DNA of 64,000 nt from Siderastrea radians (Eukaryota; Cnidaria; Anthozoa; Scleractinia; Rhizangiidae). Location: assembly GCA_964017195.1 (NCBI GenBank), contig OZ024894.1:29103825-29167824 (forward strand), written 5' to 3'. The notes under the pieces were generated by a model. The model worked only from the letters and a program-made list of their open reading frames with translations. It was not told the DNA's origin and did not search any database. This document shows positions 23,546 through 33,349 of this stretch, one piece after another. The position numbers and the translations under genes were made by a program. How positions within the stretch are numbered: the stretch's first letter is position 1; each line of letters begins with the position of its first letter.

Positions 23546-24185
23546 GGGAAAAAATCGTGTACGCGCCATTTTAAAAGAAAACACGGCAAACTATATATTG
23601 TTGGAAAGGTTAATAAATGTAGATTTCGGAAAAAGATATGAATTGCCAGTTTGTTTTTCAATTCTGCAGAAGAAAATCTCAAACAACCGTGAAAATGACC
23701 ATATGTCATTCAATTGAATTAATAGGGTATCAAATCCAAGTGCATTGGCAAAATAACTGCACAGTGTTAGTCACAAAGGATCAATCATCAACAGCGTGTG
23801 AGCATTTTTCGATTACTGACTGGTTATTTTTTAATTAATCTGTCAAGTTCAAGCAGCAAAAAATATGCAATGCGCATTGCGTTGAAGATCGCCACGGCTG
23901 AAATATTATAAATTTAAAAAATCCCCGACACAATTTGGTTTCGCTACATCTAAGGAATGTTGAGCCCAAATTTCACTGAAATCCGCCGAAGTTTGATACC
24001 CTATGAATTCACTTATCTAATTGAATGATGCGTGGTCATTTTCGCGGTCATTTTTGCAATTTTCTTCTGCAGAATAAAAAAAAAACGGCAATTTATATTT
24101 TTCCCAAAATCTACGTTTATTAACCTTTCCAACAATATATAGTTTGCTGTGTTTTCCTTTAAAATGGCGCGCATACGAATTTTTT
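23546..24185. mobile_element. Inverted-repeat element with ~190-bp arms
   Basis: The arm at 23546-23735 (CGCCATTTTAAAAGAAAACAC and AACTATATATTGTTGGAAAG) recurs reverse-complemented at 23990-24185, with AGGGTATCAAA/TTTGATACCCT at the inner edges. The spacer is about 255 bp. No transposase frame. It sits in the long first intron of gene B. Confidence 0.7.
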
Positions 24186-24656
24186 CCCCGAGGACCGGGG
24201 AGGACACCCACGAAGGTCCGGAGTAACCTTAAAAAACAGGGTGGGCCGTAATTTTGAGACAAACTTACTCTAAAATAAATTGACACCCCCCTCAATAAAT
24301 AATGACTAGCCCCTTAGATGCTTGTATCCGCCAGTACAAAGATTGAGACCCGTAATGCTAATCAGCCCTGGCTGAGACGGCGTTCAAAAATGACCCCGCG
24401 AAGGACGTCATATGTAATACGGCGTTAGGTGGGGGTATTGAAGTTATTTTTTATCTCGCGGAAAGTGAAAAGACGGTTTGCCTTTCTTGCTATAAATGTA
24501 TAAATGACAAAAATAAACCAATAAAAAGAAAAACATGGCTTGTAGCCATAACGTCCGGAAGAAACTCACGGTAATAATTTCTATCAGCCTGGGCCTAATA
24601 TTATACTTCAGTTGGACATCGTTTTAGTTCAGGATTACCGAAACGCCTTATCCTCT

Positions 24657-25076
24657 AAGGTTGGTTATCACTAGAGACGGAGTCGGATTCGGAGTCATAA
24701 CCTGAAGCATAGTGCGTTACGATCTAGTGAAAATCAAACAACGGAGTCGTAAGCAGAATTTCCGACTGCGCGTACGATTCCATCGCTTACGATGAAGTTA
24801 AAACCGGATTGTCAGAGTCGTAAGCAGAAGCGGAAGAAAATGGGGACGTTCTGATTGGTTTATTCTTCCGCTTCTGCTTACGACTCCGACAATCTGGTTT
24901 TCACTAGGTCGTAAGCGCAATCGGAAGAAAAATGGTAACCTTCTGATTCTTGCGACTCCGATTCCGTCACCATTACGACTCCGTTTACGACTTCGTTGTT
25001 TGATTTTCACTAGTTCTTAAGCGCTCTTCCAACTCCTAACACGACTCCGACTCCGTCGCTAGTGAAAACCAGCCTT
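24657..25076. mobile_element. MITE with AAGG(C/T)TGGTT(T/A)TCACTAG ends
   Basis: AAGGTTGGTTATCACTAG at 24657 is mirrored by CTAGTGAAAACCAGCCTT ending at 25076. The body is made of repeated, inverted (A/C)GGAGTCGTAAGC-type units. About 420 bp, non-coding, in the first intron of gene B. Confidence 0.75.
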
Positions 25077-25817
25077 AATTGTTTACTTTTGCTTGTGGAG
25101 GTTTTGAAGTTAACAGTTTAATAGCTGAATTTAAAGCTGCCATCTACGAACACAAACCGTATCAATGCCATGTGCTGCGTTTACTTTACCTATTCGAAAT
25201 ACTATACCTAACCGAAGGCCGCCAAATATTAGCAATTTACTGAGCGTCTCCGACTGGTTTCTAGCGTTCAGCTCACATCGACGTAACTATTTCAGTCTGT
25301 CTGTATGTAAATCACAAATTTCTTATCAGTAACGTTGACTGTGGAAAAAAAAAAGTAAATAAACGCTTTGTGTAACAGTGATTGCCTACAGTGTAAAGTA
25401 ACCGTAGCTGTGACTTCATTGAACTTCACTCTGCAAAAATTCTTTTTAGACTGAAAAGGTCGATTAATTGGTCGATAAAATCACATGTTCAAAAAATGCC
25501 GGCCAAAATGAAGGAAACTGTTTTAAGCTGCAAATTGAACAAGCAATGATTTGAATCAATAATGAAACAACAGGAATGAAAACACTAAGGAGACGCTTAC
25601 TACCTATAGTTCTGGTAATTCGGATGATTTCTTTGGTTGTGACGATAAGCTGATATATTCTTCTTATATACATCTGATCTCACCGTTAAAGAAGCAGCGT
25701 TGAGGGGTCTTAAAGGTGGAATTCATTGCGTGTTCCCAATAGGATCTGATAATGTTGTAAACAGTCAAGCTATGGTTAATGGTCACGTTTCAATAAATTG
25801 CCGTTCCTCAGACTTAC

Positions 25818-25893
25818 CAGCAGTTCCTTGCACTTGTACACTGAAGCCTGTCACTAGAATGCCCACAATCACTGCAAGACGTACATTCTCCAT
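25818..25893 (-). CDS. Lectin receptor gene B: signal-peptide exon (start codon)
   Basis: ATG at 25893 opens a 76-nt exon encoding MENVRLAVIVGILVTGFSVQ then VQGTA, a typical signal peptide, ending in phase 1 at donor GTAAGT. The next in-phase exon is the lectin domain at 22260. The intron between carries two inverted-repeat elements. Confidence 0.75.
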
Positions 25894-28800
25894 GTCAAAG
25901 TTTATTTGTTCACCACCGATCAAGTTTTGCCGAGGAACGTGAAAGCAAGATGAGACATTACTGAAGCTGGTCTCAACATTTTAAGGTAGTGCTTCAGCTC
26001 CATAGTAGATTGCTCTTAAACTTAAAGGCACACATGATTCAAGTTTCAAAAAAATGTACACCTAATTAATTGGCAAAACGTTGACGGGTAAAAAGTATAC
26101 AAGATGGACCGCCTGATGCGACCCAATGGTTTTCTGGGAAGCGGAAGAAGTCGTTTCTATTCTCAATCACCGTACATATTATAGTGATATAGCATGCCCT
26201 TATTTGGGCTTTATAATTTCTGGGAAAGGAATTATCTTGAATATCAATAAACGAAACTAAGTACCAAGTTTGCTTCTGGCATCTTCTTAGAATTTCACTG
26301 CATGTGTCGCATTGTCCATTGTAAAAATTGTTTACCCGACAACGTTTTTTTCAAACAGGTGTATCAAAAGAACATAAAATACAGCGAATACGACTTGCAT
26401 TAGAATGTGTTTGAAAAAGTCCTTCGTCATACAAAAGACTTTTTTCTGCAGACAAAGAAGAATAATACAAGTGTAACCGTTAGTTAGGAAGTGCGTACGA
26501 GAAGGAGTATTTGAAAGCAATATTGTGTGATATTGAAGAGTGAGAGATTCAAGACTCTGTGACAGGGAGGACGATAACAGTTGCGGTAGAAGTGCATAAA
26601 ATTTGAATATGTCAAAAGTAATTTGAAACCTCCCTGGTAGAAACACGAAACGCAATAGCAAACAATCATTTCATAAAATATCTCGGTGATACGAAAAATA
26701 TCCTTCTACCCGCAACAGATAGAAGGAACTCCCTTGACAGAGTGAGTGAGAATCAAGGTTATTTCGCCCGAAAAAATATTAATTAGCACGAGCGAACGTG
26801 TGAAGAAACGTGACGCCAGACACGTCTATTTTAAGTCCATTGACTGCTTTCTGATTGCAGATGTTTACATTTTATCACGGTAGTGATTTTTTTTTCCGGC
26901 CGTAGTCTCTGTAGGCTGTTTTGTCCCCTAAACTTGAAGTTAAAGTTCAGTTGAAATGGGAAGGAAATCGAACTAAGAAAATTCAAATTCATTTGTGCTT
27001 GGAATTAAAAGCTTTTAGTTTTCGCTTCGCAAGTACAATATAATGTAACTCCCTAAGTAAATTAGCAAAGTACTACTCCCTTCGAGGTACAGGAGGTGGG
27101 GGTTTGATGGGAGCCCCCCTTAAATGTGTGTTGTGTCACAACACACATTTAAGGGGCGGCCAACGTGATTGCCATCTTTGCAGTTTACAATAAGTGAGAA
27201 ACTAGCCCAAATAATTATAAAAAAGCTGAAATTGATTTAGTTGTATATGTTTTTATTAAACAATTTGCTTTTTTTGTCTGAATTTTATACTTTTTTTTCA
27301 CTGAGAAAATTTGAATAACCACCCCACAGACCGGAAGCTCGAGATCTCTTTGTGTTTGATGCTTTTTTGCTTGTTTGTTTGTTATTTGTTTTGATTTCTG
27401 CAAGGAGATTTTTGTATTTTGTATCACCAATATAATTTTCTGATCGTTAGTGTTCGTTAATCAGGGTCCCAAAGGGAAGATCTTGGAGTCCTGGAGCTGA
27501 GCCCCGAAATCTTTGTCGCGGAGCACGGAGCCCGAAGTATATAATGCCGTGGTATGACAGTTCAGTCACGAATGTTATGTACTTGTTCCCCTGCCGAAAA
27601 CTAACAACCAGTTGCAACCAATTGTCACGAATGCTATCAGAATCGGTAAACGGCGACCCGTCAACATTGTATTCCCCCCTAAAACTACCGATTCAAGTTG
27701 CCACTGGCAAAGAAATAAGTTTTTGTCACGAAATGAAAATTTTTCATGAAATTTTTTCGTTATTGTATTGACTTCCTGTTAGGTCTTTTATTGAGAATGG
27801 GTGTGTATGTATCTGCCTGGCCTTACGTCTGACCAAGTCGTGTTTGCTTGATCATGAGGGAAACTCTCCTCACGTTCAAGGAAGGTGCCTCCTTTTCTTA
27901 CTGCGCACAATTTTCTTTTTGGATTTCAATAGCCCACGATCTCCTTTCCCGCATAGTCATTAACTGTGCAAAAATACCTCGTCTGTATTAGGAGGCAAAA
28001 TTGCTTATTTTGACACAACGGGTTTCACGTATAGATTCTTTCCTTTTTGTTTCTGGTAAATTTTCTGTACCGCACTTTTAATTAGCAGTTTTTGTCTTGT
28101 TTTCCATACACGAGGAAGTATATTGCTCATATCTGCAGAGATGCTGAATTTATAAAGATATTTGATTTTGTAGCGTTTTCTGTTAATAAAGGAGGTGCCA
28201 ACGTGATAACGTTCACCTCTTTTTTTCGGCAATCAAAATTTGTAATAGAGAACCTGATCATCCCTTAAAATGCTATTGGAGGTATTTACACGTCAATCAC
28301 GGTGACGGCCCACCAATGTTCAACCGTTAGGTTATTTTCCTTTTGCCTTTCACTTTATTAAGCACCTGTGCACGCCCAACGCAGATGAGTTAGGAGAGTT
28401 TCTTGCCAGGCCTTCCTATATAACGAGGGGATTATCTTAACAGCTGATCTCAAGTTGAACATCGTGTGCTTAAGTCAGTGTTCCAGTTTCTAGTTTTAAT
28501 TTGACTATCAAACTATCGCCAATACAAATTTGCCGTTCAACAACAGTAAAAATTTGCAGGGAACATTGTTATTTTTTATTTGACGCGTATTATGTCTTTC
28601 CTCGAATTACTACAATTTCGCGTGTGATACGGGAAATTTATTTGCCGATGTTACAGTTGCAAACTCAACTGATATAATTTTTTTTTATTCGTGCATGTTA
28701 CAGTCCACTTATTTAACCACCTCGGAAGGGTGGTCCTTGTTTATCCTGACACAGTGAAAAACCGCAGTTAAGAACCTGGATTTTTCCAAGTTAGCCTAAA

Positions 28801-29968
28801 AAGTTTCTTATATATTTGGTGTTTACTAAGAATTTTGGGCTAATTGGTCCTCCAAAAGATTCTTATTTTCTAAAGAGGAAAAGATACTTGCTGCTGGCCC
28901 AACAACTAGTCTAGATAGGCGTGGTCCCGGCTTATGTATAAGAAACATATACTGAGGTTGTCACTTTGAATTAAACTAGTGAGTGTTACTGTTACTGCAT
29001 GTTGCTATGTTTTCCTGGTTTTCATAAGAACCTGTTTAAAATTTCAGGTTCAACAGGTTCTTATATAATGGGGGTTTAAATGTCAACATTTTAGCCGACA
29101 GGTTTCTAATCCACTTAGTGCTTAAATGCAGGATTTTTTTTACTGTACTCAAAAATAGGGTTCTAGGATAACGAAAAGCCTTGAGACAATCCTTCTTGGC
29201 GAGATATCATTTTAGTGCCTTATACTTCATTCATTTATTTTTTTTGGAGGGGTGGGGGGGGGTAGAATTTCTTAGCGAACTAACGATTTCCGCTTAGAAC
29301 TCTGAAAAGACTGTCAGCACACTACTACTCGCAACCTCCTGTCTTAAAAGATTGTACAACACAGACGAAGTATTGTGCCTGTAGTTGAATAAAAGATGAG
29401 AAAGATAACAAGAAACCTCTTCAATGTTCGTTGATAGGCCTACCTCCCCACCCCTCAGTTTCAACTACAGATAAGTTCTTTAAACATTGTTCCAATGATA
29501 TCATGATGGCAAGTTTGATCCTACATTGACACGATATTTTCCGGCGTGGCTCAAAAGTGAAATTTAAACTTCCGTAAAGACAACTTTGGCTCTAAAGTTT
29601 TTATTCATTGCGAGCTTATTTTTTATTTATTTATTGCACTGTTTCTTGTCTTAAAACGTTAATTTAAAATGAAAAGAAGTAATTCATATTAAAACAGGCG
29701 TGGTTGATACGGTACTGGCTTAAATGAGCTAAGTACTATTTGGTAACTCGATCTCCTTTTAACTACGTCCAGACTCCTCCTTCATCTGTTCCTTGCTGCT
29801 TCCCTTTGTTGGCTGTGCTAATACATGACATCTAATGATCTACATAACAAAAGACAAGGAAAATTAACCTTATTCTTAAACAGTTTACTATTTTTTCTAA
29901 ACCTTGCCTAGCAACAACAACAACAAGAACAAAACAAACGAAGAAAAAAAACATGTCATTTAACTCAC
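25894..29968. other. Non-coding stretch between gene B and the ShK exon
   Basis: No supported gene. It holds a repeat at about 26110-26360 that recurs inside gene C introns (44510-44760 and 50930-51180; shared ACGACCCAATGGTTTTCTGG and CCGACAACGTTTT), a perfect 41-bp palindrome at 27116, and otherwise AT-rich sequence. The promoter of gene B should lie next to 25893. Confidence 0.4.
27116..27156. repeat. Perfect 41-bp palindrome
   Basis: CCCCTTAAATGTGTGTTGTG, a single central T, then the exact complement CACAACACACATTTAAGGGG. It could form a 20-bp hairpin. It may be a residual pair of transposon ends fused head to head. Confidence 0.85.
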
Positions 29969-30092
29969 CACCACTGACAGCCGCAAGACTTACGGCAGTG
30001 TAGCTGCATAAATTGCCTGTGAACCACACAGTAGCCACGGATTGCAGCTTTAATAGGACAAACATCGGCGTAACTGGGGTCATCATTGCATT
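29969..30092 (-). CDS. ShK-domain exon, probably of gene C
   Basis: A 124-nt exon with acceptor CATTAG above 30092 and donor GTGAGT below 29969. It encodes a near-complete ShKT module: C-N-D at the start, YADVCPIKAA, GYCVVHRQFMQLHCRKSCGC, with six cysteines in the family order (C, C, C, C, C..C). ShK modules occur in secreted cnidarian proteins and toxins and as accessory extracellular domains. The exon begins in phase 1, matching the phase-1 donor of the last FN3 exon of gene C at 47322. It is therefore likely the next exon of that gene, separated from it by the viral insertion. It ends in phase 2, so more exons are expected to the left, but I could not find them. Confidence 0.65.
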
Positions 30093-30097
30093 CTAAT

Positions 30098-30350
30098 GAT
30101 AATAATCAGAAATAATATTATAATGATAATAAGAACCTTCCCAGCATGCTTTGCTCCTGAAAAAGTTTTATTGCCAAATAACTTAGATAACTTGTGGTCG
30201 AAGAGGACACTGTACCGCATTCTAATAATAATAATAATCAAAAACAATATTATAATGATAATAAGAACCTTCCCAGCATGTTTTGCTCCTGAAAAAGTTT
30301 TAGTGCCAAATAACTTAGTTAACTTGTGGTCGAAGAGGACACTGTTCCGT
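30098..30350. repeat. Two-copy tandem repeat beside the viral element
   Basis: A unit of about 132 bp occurs twice, sharing ATAAGAACCTTCCCAGCATG, GCTCCTGAAAAAGTTTTA and ACTTGTGGTCGAAGAGGACA. It ends about 65 bp before the left limit of the viral genes. Confidence 0.85.
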
Positions 30351-30427
30351 GCGGTATTTACAACGGCGTAAAAGTCATATCAATGTCAGGGTGATGACGG
30401 TTTTCTTACAACATGAGATCAAGTCCC

Positions 30428-30664
30428 TCAATTTCTTGATGTATCAAAGACATCTTTTTTGACGAATTCTATCCATTCTCTTCTAATCACATCATCTAAA
30501 GTCATGTTAGAAATTCTATTATGATTTCTCTCATGTTTTTTTGTTTTCAAGTGACGATTTTTACCAGCAAGAGTATAATTATGCTTATTGTTGCAAACGT
30601 CACAATACCACTCTTTACTCAACGTTTCATTTCCACAACTTCTCTTAACATTTTGATTCTCCAT
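30428..30664 (-). CDS. Small C2H2 zinc-finger protein of the viral element
   Basis: About 78 residues. One zinc finger is visible, WYCDVCNNKHNYTLAGKNRH then LKTKKH (C-x2-C ... H-x5-H, the long-spacer type seen in U1/matrin-like fingers), followed by a charged C-terminus. The start at 30664 (MENQNVKRSCG) is preferred over an upstream in-frame ATG at 30724, because the latter overlaps the next gene and the sequence before 30664 is the AT-rich kind seen before other viral starts. Similar small finger proteins are common in Polinton-type elements. Function unknown. It sits at the extreme left edge, so its 3' flank may be truncated. Confidence 0.6.
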   Translation of the reverse strand: MENQNVKRSCGNETLSKEWYCDVCNNKHNYTLAGKNRHLKTKKHERNHNRISNMTLDDVIRREWIEFVKKDVFDTSRN

Positions 30665-30717
30665 ATATATATTTATATTATATAATTTATTCTTAAATAA
30701 ATTTTGTTCAAACTTGT

Positions 30718-31014
30718 TCACCATAGTAGTTGATAGCTCCAGAAATTTGGTGAATTCTTATTTTTGTATGTAATGTTACCATTCTTGTCTTTTATCTTGG
30801 ACGCTCTTTTTCGGTATCGCACACGTCTTTTCCAGTCTTGATGTGTTAAAAAATCCTCATATCTCTTATCCCCAAACTGAATTTTTTTACCATTTTTAAG
30901 GGTAACCATATATTTTTTATTAATTCTGTTGGAGTAATTAAGGTCCTTAGCACCATATAAATTGATGGCTCTATTTCTTAATAAGTTGAATTCCTCGCCG
31001 GTTACAGTATTCAT
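30718..31014 (-). CDS. Conserved small viral protein with K-x-FG-x-x-x-YEDF...FW..LLW signature
   Basis: About 98 residues from ATG at 31014 (MNTVTGEEFNLL). Visible blocks are MVTLKNGKKIQFGDKRYEDF, HQDWKRRVRYRKR and a C-terminal FWSYQLLW. This pattern is, to my knowledge, shared with small uncharacterised proteins of Polintons and large DNA viruses; function unknown. The frame is open upstream to about 31104 with only non-ATG codons, and a TCTA motif lies at 31115-31118. The ancestral start may thus have been further upstream and been lost. Confidence 0.6.
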   Translation of the reverse strand: MNTVTGEEFNLLRNRAINLYGAKDLNYSNRINKKYMVTLKNGKKIQFGDKRYEDFLTHQDWKRRVRYRKRASKIKDKNGNITYKNKNSPNFWSYQLLW

Positions 31015-31137
31015 ATAATAAGTTATATATTTATAATAGCCAGAAACAATTATATTTTTGGCTACATGAGAGCAAATAAACAGTATATACTGTATCAATC
31101 GATATAATATATATTAGATAATTATCTTTAAACTATT

Positions 31138-32080
31138 TTATATATCCTTCAAGTCCTTTATTGGAATCCAACTGTTGAAGTAATCACTATATCCCTTCCA
31201 CTTAACTAAAGCTTGTTTCTTCTTATAATCCCTCCGAATGACTTTATCAATTCTGAATACCTCTTGTTTTGCTTTTAATAATTCAGGTTCATAAAAACTC
31301 CCTTGAATGTCTTCACCTCTGAGATCCTTTAGTTTGTAAGTTATTTGATTCGTATATTGGATTTTATCAACTGTAAAAACTTCCTCAGACCAATTTGGTG
31401 TATAGCCCTTATCAAACACATTCCGTTTATACTTACTTATTCTAACCTTATCACCTATTTTGAATTTCGGTTTAGATGATACTTGCTCCATATCACCATA
31501 TAGATTAAAGTAAACAGTTCCTTCATTCTTCTTTTTACTGGCTTCTATGGGTGTCATTTTGATAGAGCTATGTTTAGTGTTGTTATATTGTTTCACTAAT
31601 TTGGGTAGCATGTCTAAATACTGTGTATTACCTTGAACAGTAAACTGCTTCCACATCTTGGTTTTAATTGTTCTGTTCCATCTTTCACAAACTGACGACT
31701 TTTCCTCATTCTCAGTTGAGTACAAGGTTATTTTATTCTTATCAAGTAGTTCTTTAACATGTTTATTGTAATACTCTTTGCCTTTGTCTGTCCATAAATA
31801 TTCCGGTTTTCTGCCTTCTTTTAAAATGGTTTTCAATGCCTTAGCAACGGTTCCACCTTTTTTATCCTTCAAAGGAATGATCCAACCGTATTTACTAAAC
31901 ACATCTAAAACCATAAGAAGATATCTGTAGCCAGCGTTCCATCGACTGAACTGTTGCATTTCAACAAGATCAGAGCACAATATTTCGTCAATATGATTTA
32001 CAATAACACGCCGCCGGGTGAAGTTACGCTTTATCGGTTTATGTAATTCATCAGCTAATTTTTCTTGCCAGTTTTCTTCA
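31138..32080 (-). CDS. Retroviral-type (rve) integrase with C-terminal chromodomain
   Basis: The integrase would insert element DNA into host chromosomes. The DDE triad is visible: Asp in CSDLVEM, Asp in YLWTDKGKEYY 61 residues later, and Glu in SSVCERWNRT after 33 further residues. FSKYGWIIPLKDKKG and YNNTKHSSIKMTP are further family blocks. The C-terminus is a chromodomain (FRIDKVI, QALVKWKGY, NSWIPIKDL), as in chromointegrases that bind histone marks. There is no ATG before the first catalytic Asp. The frame is open upstream to about 32140, overlapping the 3' end of the PLA2 gene in the -1 frame across an AAAAAAC heptamer at 32097-32103. It may be made as a -1 frameshift fusion, or the 5' end is damaged. 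The N-terminal zinc-binding region is missing or divergent. Confidence 0.85.
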
Positions 32081-32699
32081 CCCGACGGCCTTTCCCGTTT
32101 TTTGTCTTCCTTTGTTTTACACCGAGACCTAGTTTCTGCTTCGTGTTAATCATATTTCTAGCCAGCCAATGCCCCCATTGTCTTTCATTGTAAGGCACAC
32201 TGTCTAGAGCCTTAACCATTTTTCTATCAGCTTTATTCTTGCATTTTTTGTCATCCTTGCAAACCGAATAATCGACGTCGTGTTGCATTGCTATTGCATC
32301 CGTTTTACCGGTCGGTTTATCATATATTTTTAATATTTCACCTGTCACTGGATCATACTCTAACTGCTTATCGAGAGGGTTGTATGGCCCAGTGTATTTA
32401 TGACCAGGTAAAGTCCATCCTGATTTTGGTTTAGGTAGTCTTCCAATAGCTTTATGGATATCTAAACTTCCACCATCCAAATCCTTTCTGTTGGTTTTGT
32501 ACTTTTTCTTTGGCCTGATTTTAGAAGACAATTGATCAAGAGCTTGACTTCCAACATTTTGAATCATCGGATTCAACTTATCCAGAGCATAATCGATAGC
32601 CTTTTTCTGCAGTTTTGGGTTTCTCAAGGCTTCTGATCCATAATATCTTCCCATTTCAACTGCTTTTTTTCCAAGCCAAGGAATACCGTGGTGAATCAA
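32055..32699 (-). CDS. Phospholipase A2-domain virion protein (C-terminal part; split from the frame at 32729)
   Basis: A parvovirus-VP1u-like PLA2 domain: LPGHKYTGPYNPLD (calcium loop, about residues 98-110), catalytic His-Asp in MQHDVDY (140-141), and a Cys/Lys-rich helix (CKDDKKCKNKADRKM). In parvoviruses this activity breaches endosomal membranes; the same role here is an inference. LDGGSL at 74-79 fits an adenain cleavage site just before the domain. The C-terminus is Lys/Arg-rich. The frame begins without an ATG (first codon TTG) and is open upstream to about 32750. There it meets, one frame off, the Cys-rich segment at 32729-32914 in a G-run. The two parts probably form one gene broken by a single-base change. 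Confidence 0.8.
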   Translation of the reverse strand: MIHHGIPWLGKKAVEMGRYYGSEALRNPKLQKKAIDYALDKLNPMIQNVGSQALDQLSSKIRPKKKYKTNRKDLDGGSLDIHKAIGRLPKPKSGWTLPGHKYTGPYNPLDKQLEYDPVTGEILKIYDKPTGKTDAIAMQHDVDYSVCKDDKKCKNKADRKMVKALDSVPYNERQWGHWLARNMINTKQKLGLGVKQRKTKNGKGRRVKKTGKKN

Positions 32700-32728
32700 T
32701 AAATCAGCACCTGTTGATGCTACTGTAT

Positions 32729-32914
32729 CTAGTACGCCCGCCCCCTTCGACGGGCCAACCCGTTTCCCACCTGTTTAACGAATTTCGTCTTTGTAATACC
32801 ACATTCAGCACAAGTACATTTCATCATGGTTCGCCCGTTTTTGGCTTTTACATATCTTTCACTTCCAGGTACACATAGAGTGACCTTTTTCTGTCTGACG
32901 CAATATGATTTCAT
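32729..32914 (-). CDS. Cys-rich N-terminal domain, probably 5' part of the PLA2 gene
   Basis: A 61-residue frame from ATG at 32914 with SYCVRQKKVTLCVPGSERY, NGRTMMKC and CTCAECGITKTKFVK, a probable small zinc-binding domain (CxC..C pattern). It is a clear paralogue of the N-terminus of the neighbouring 133-residue protein. The frame runs into a stop in a G-rich run (32736-32755), where the PLA2 frame lies one base away in the -1 register. TCTA is found 12 bases before the ATG (32927-32930), with a second copy at 32932, so this is the true 5' end of the transcript unit. Confidence 0.7.
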   Translation of the reverse strand: MKSYCVRQKKVTLCVPGSERYVKAKNGRTMMKCTCAECGITKTKFVKQVGNGLARRRGRAY

Positions 32915-32935
32915 ATATAATATGATTAGATTAGA

Positions 32936-33337
32936 TTAAGGTTCAATATATACGTTCTCATATTTACCAGTTTTTGGATTTTTCACCAAACGCATGACAG
33001 TACCCTTCTTTGGTTTAGTCCAAAATTTCTTGCTTGTTATACCTGTTGGTCCTGTGAAAGCACCTTTTAAGATATCACCAGACCAATATCGGTCAAATAC
33101 ATGGTTGGTTGATGGAATTACTTTGCGAGTTATTTGTTCGGCTATTTTTGCAGCCTCGAAAGCTTTACCTAATGGATTTTCACCTCCCTTTTGACTTTTG
33201 ACGAATTTGGTCTTTGTTATACCACAAGAAGCACACTTACATTTAAGCATAAGCCTCCCATTTTTAGCCTTTTCGTATCGTTCACTATTGGGTACACATT
33301 CTGTGGTCTTTTTTTGTTTCACGCAATATGATCTCAT
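32936..33337 (-). CDS. Cys-rich virion-type protein, 133 residues
   Basis: The N-terminal about 48 residues repeat the Cys-rich domain of the upstream part of the PLA2 gene (SYCVKQKKTTECVP, CKCASCGITKTKFVKS). They are followed by KGG (QKGGE, a possible protease site) and a unique basic C-terminal region rich in Gly/Lys/Thr (TGITSKKFWTKPKKG). The ATG at 33337 has TCTA 13 bases upstream (33351-33354). Basic and Cys-rich, it could be a core or DNA-binding virion protein. It resembles the DUF5679-type domain, and its function is unknown. Confidence 0.65.
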   Translation of the reverse strand: MRSYCVKQKKTTECVPNSERYEKAKNGRLMLKCKCASCGITKTKFVKSQKGGENPLGKAFEAAKIAEQITRKVIPSTNHVFDRYWSGDILKGAFTGPTGITSKKFWTKPKKGTVMRLVKNPKTGKYENVYIEP

Positions 33338-33349
33338 AATATATATGAG

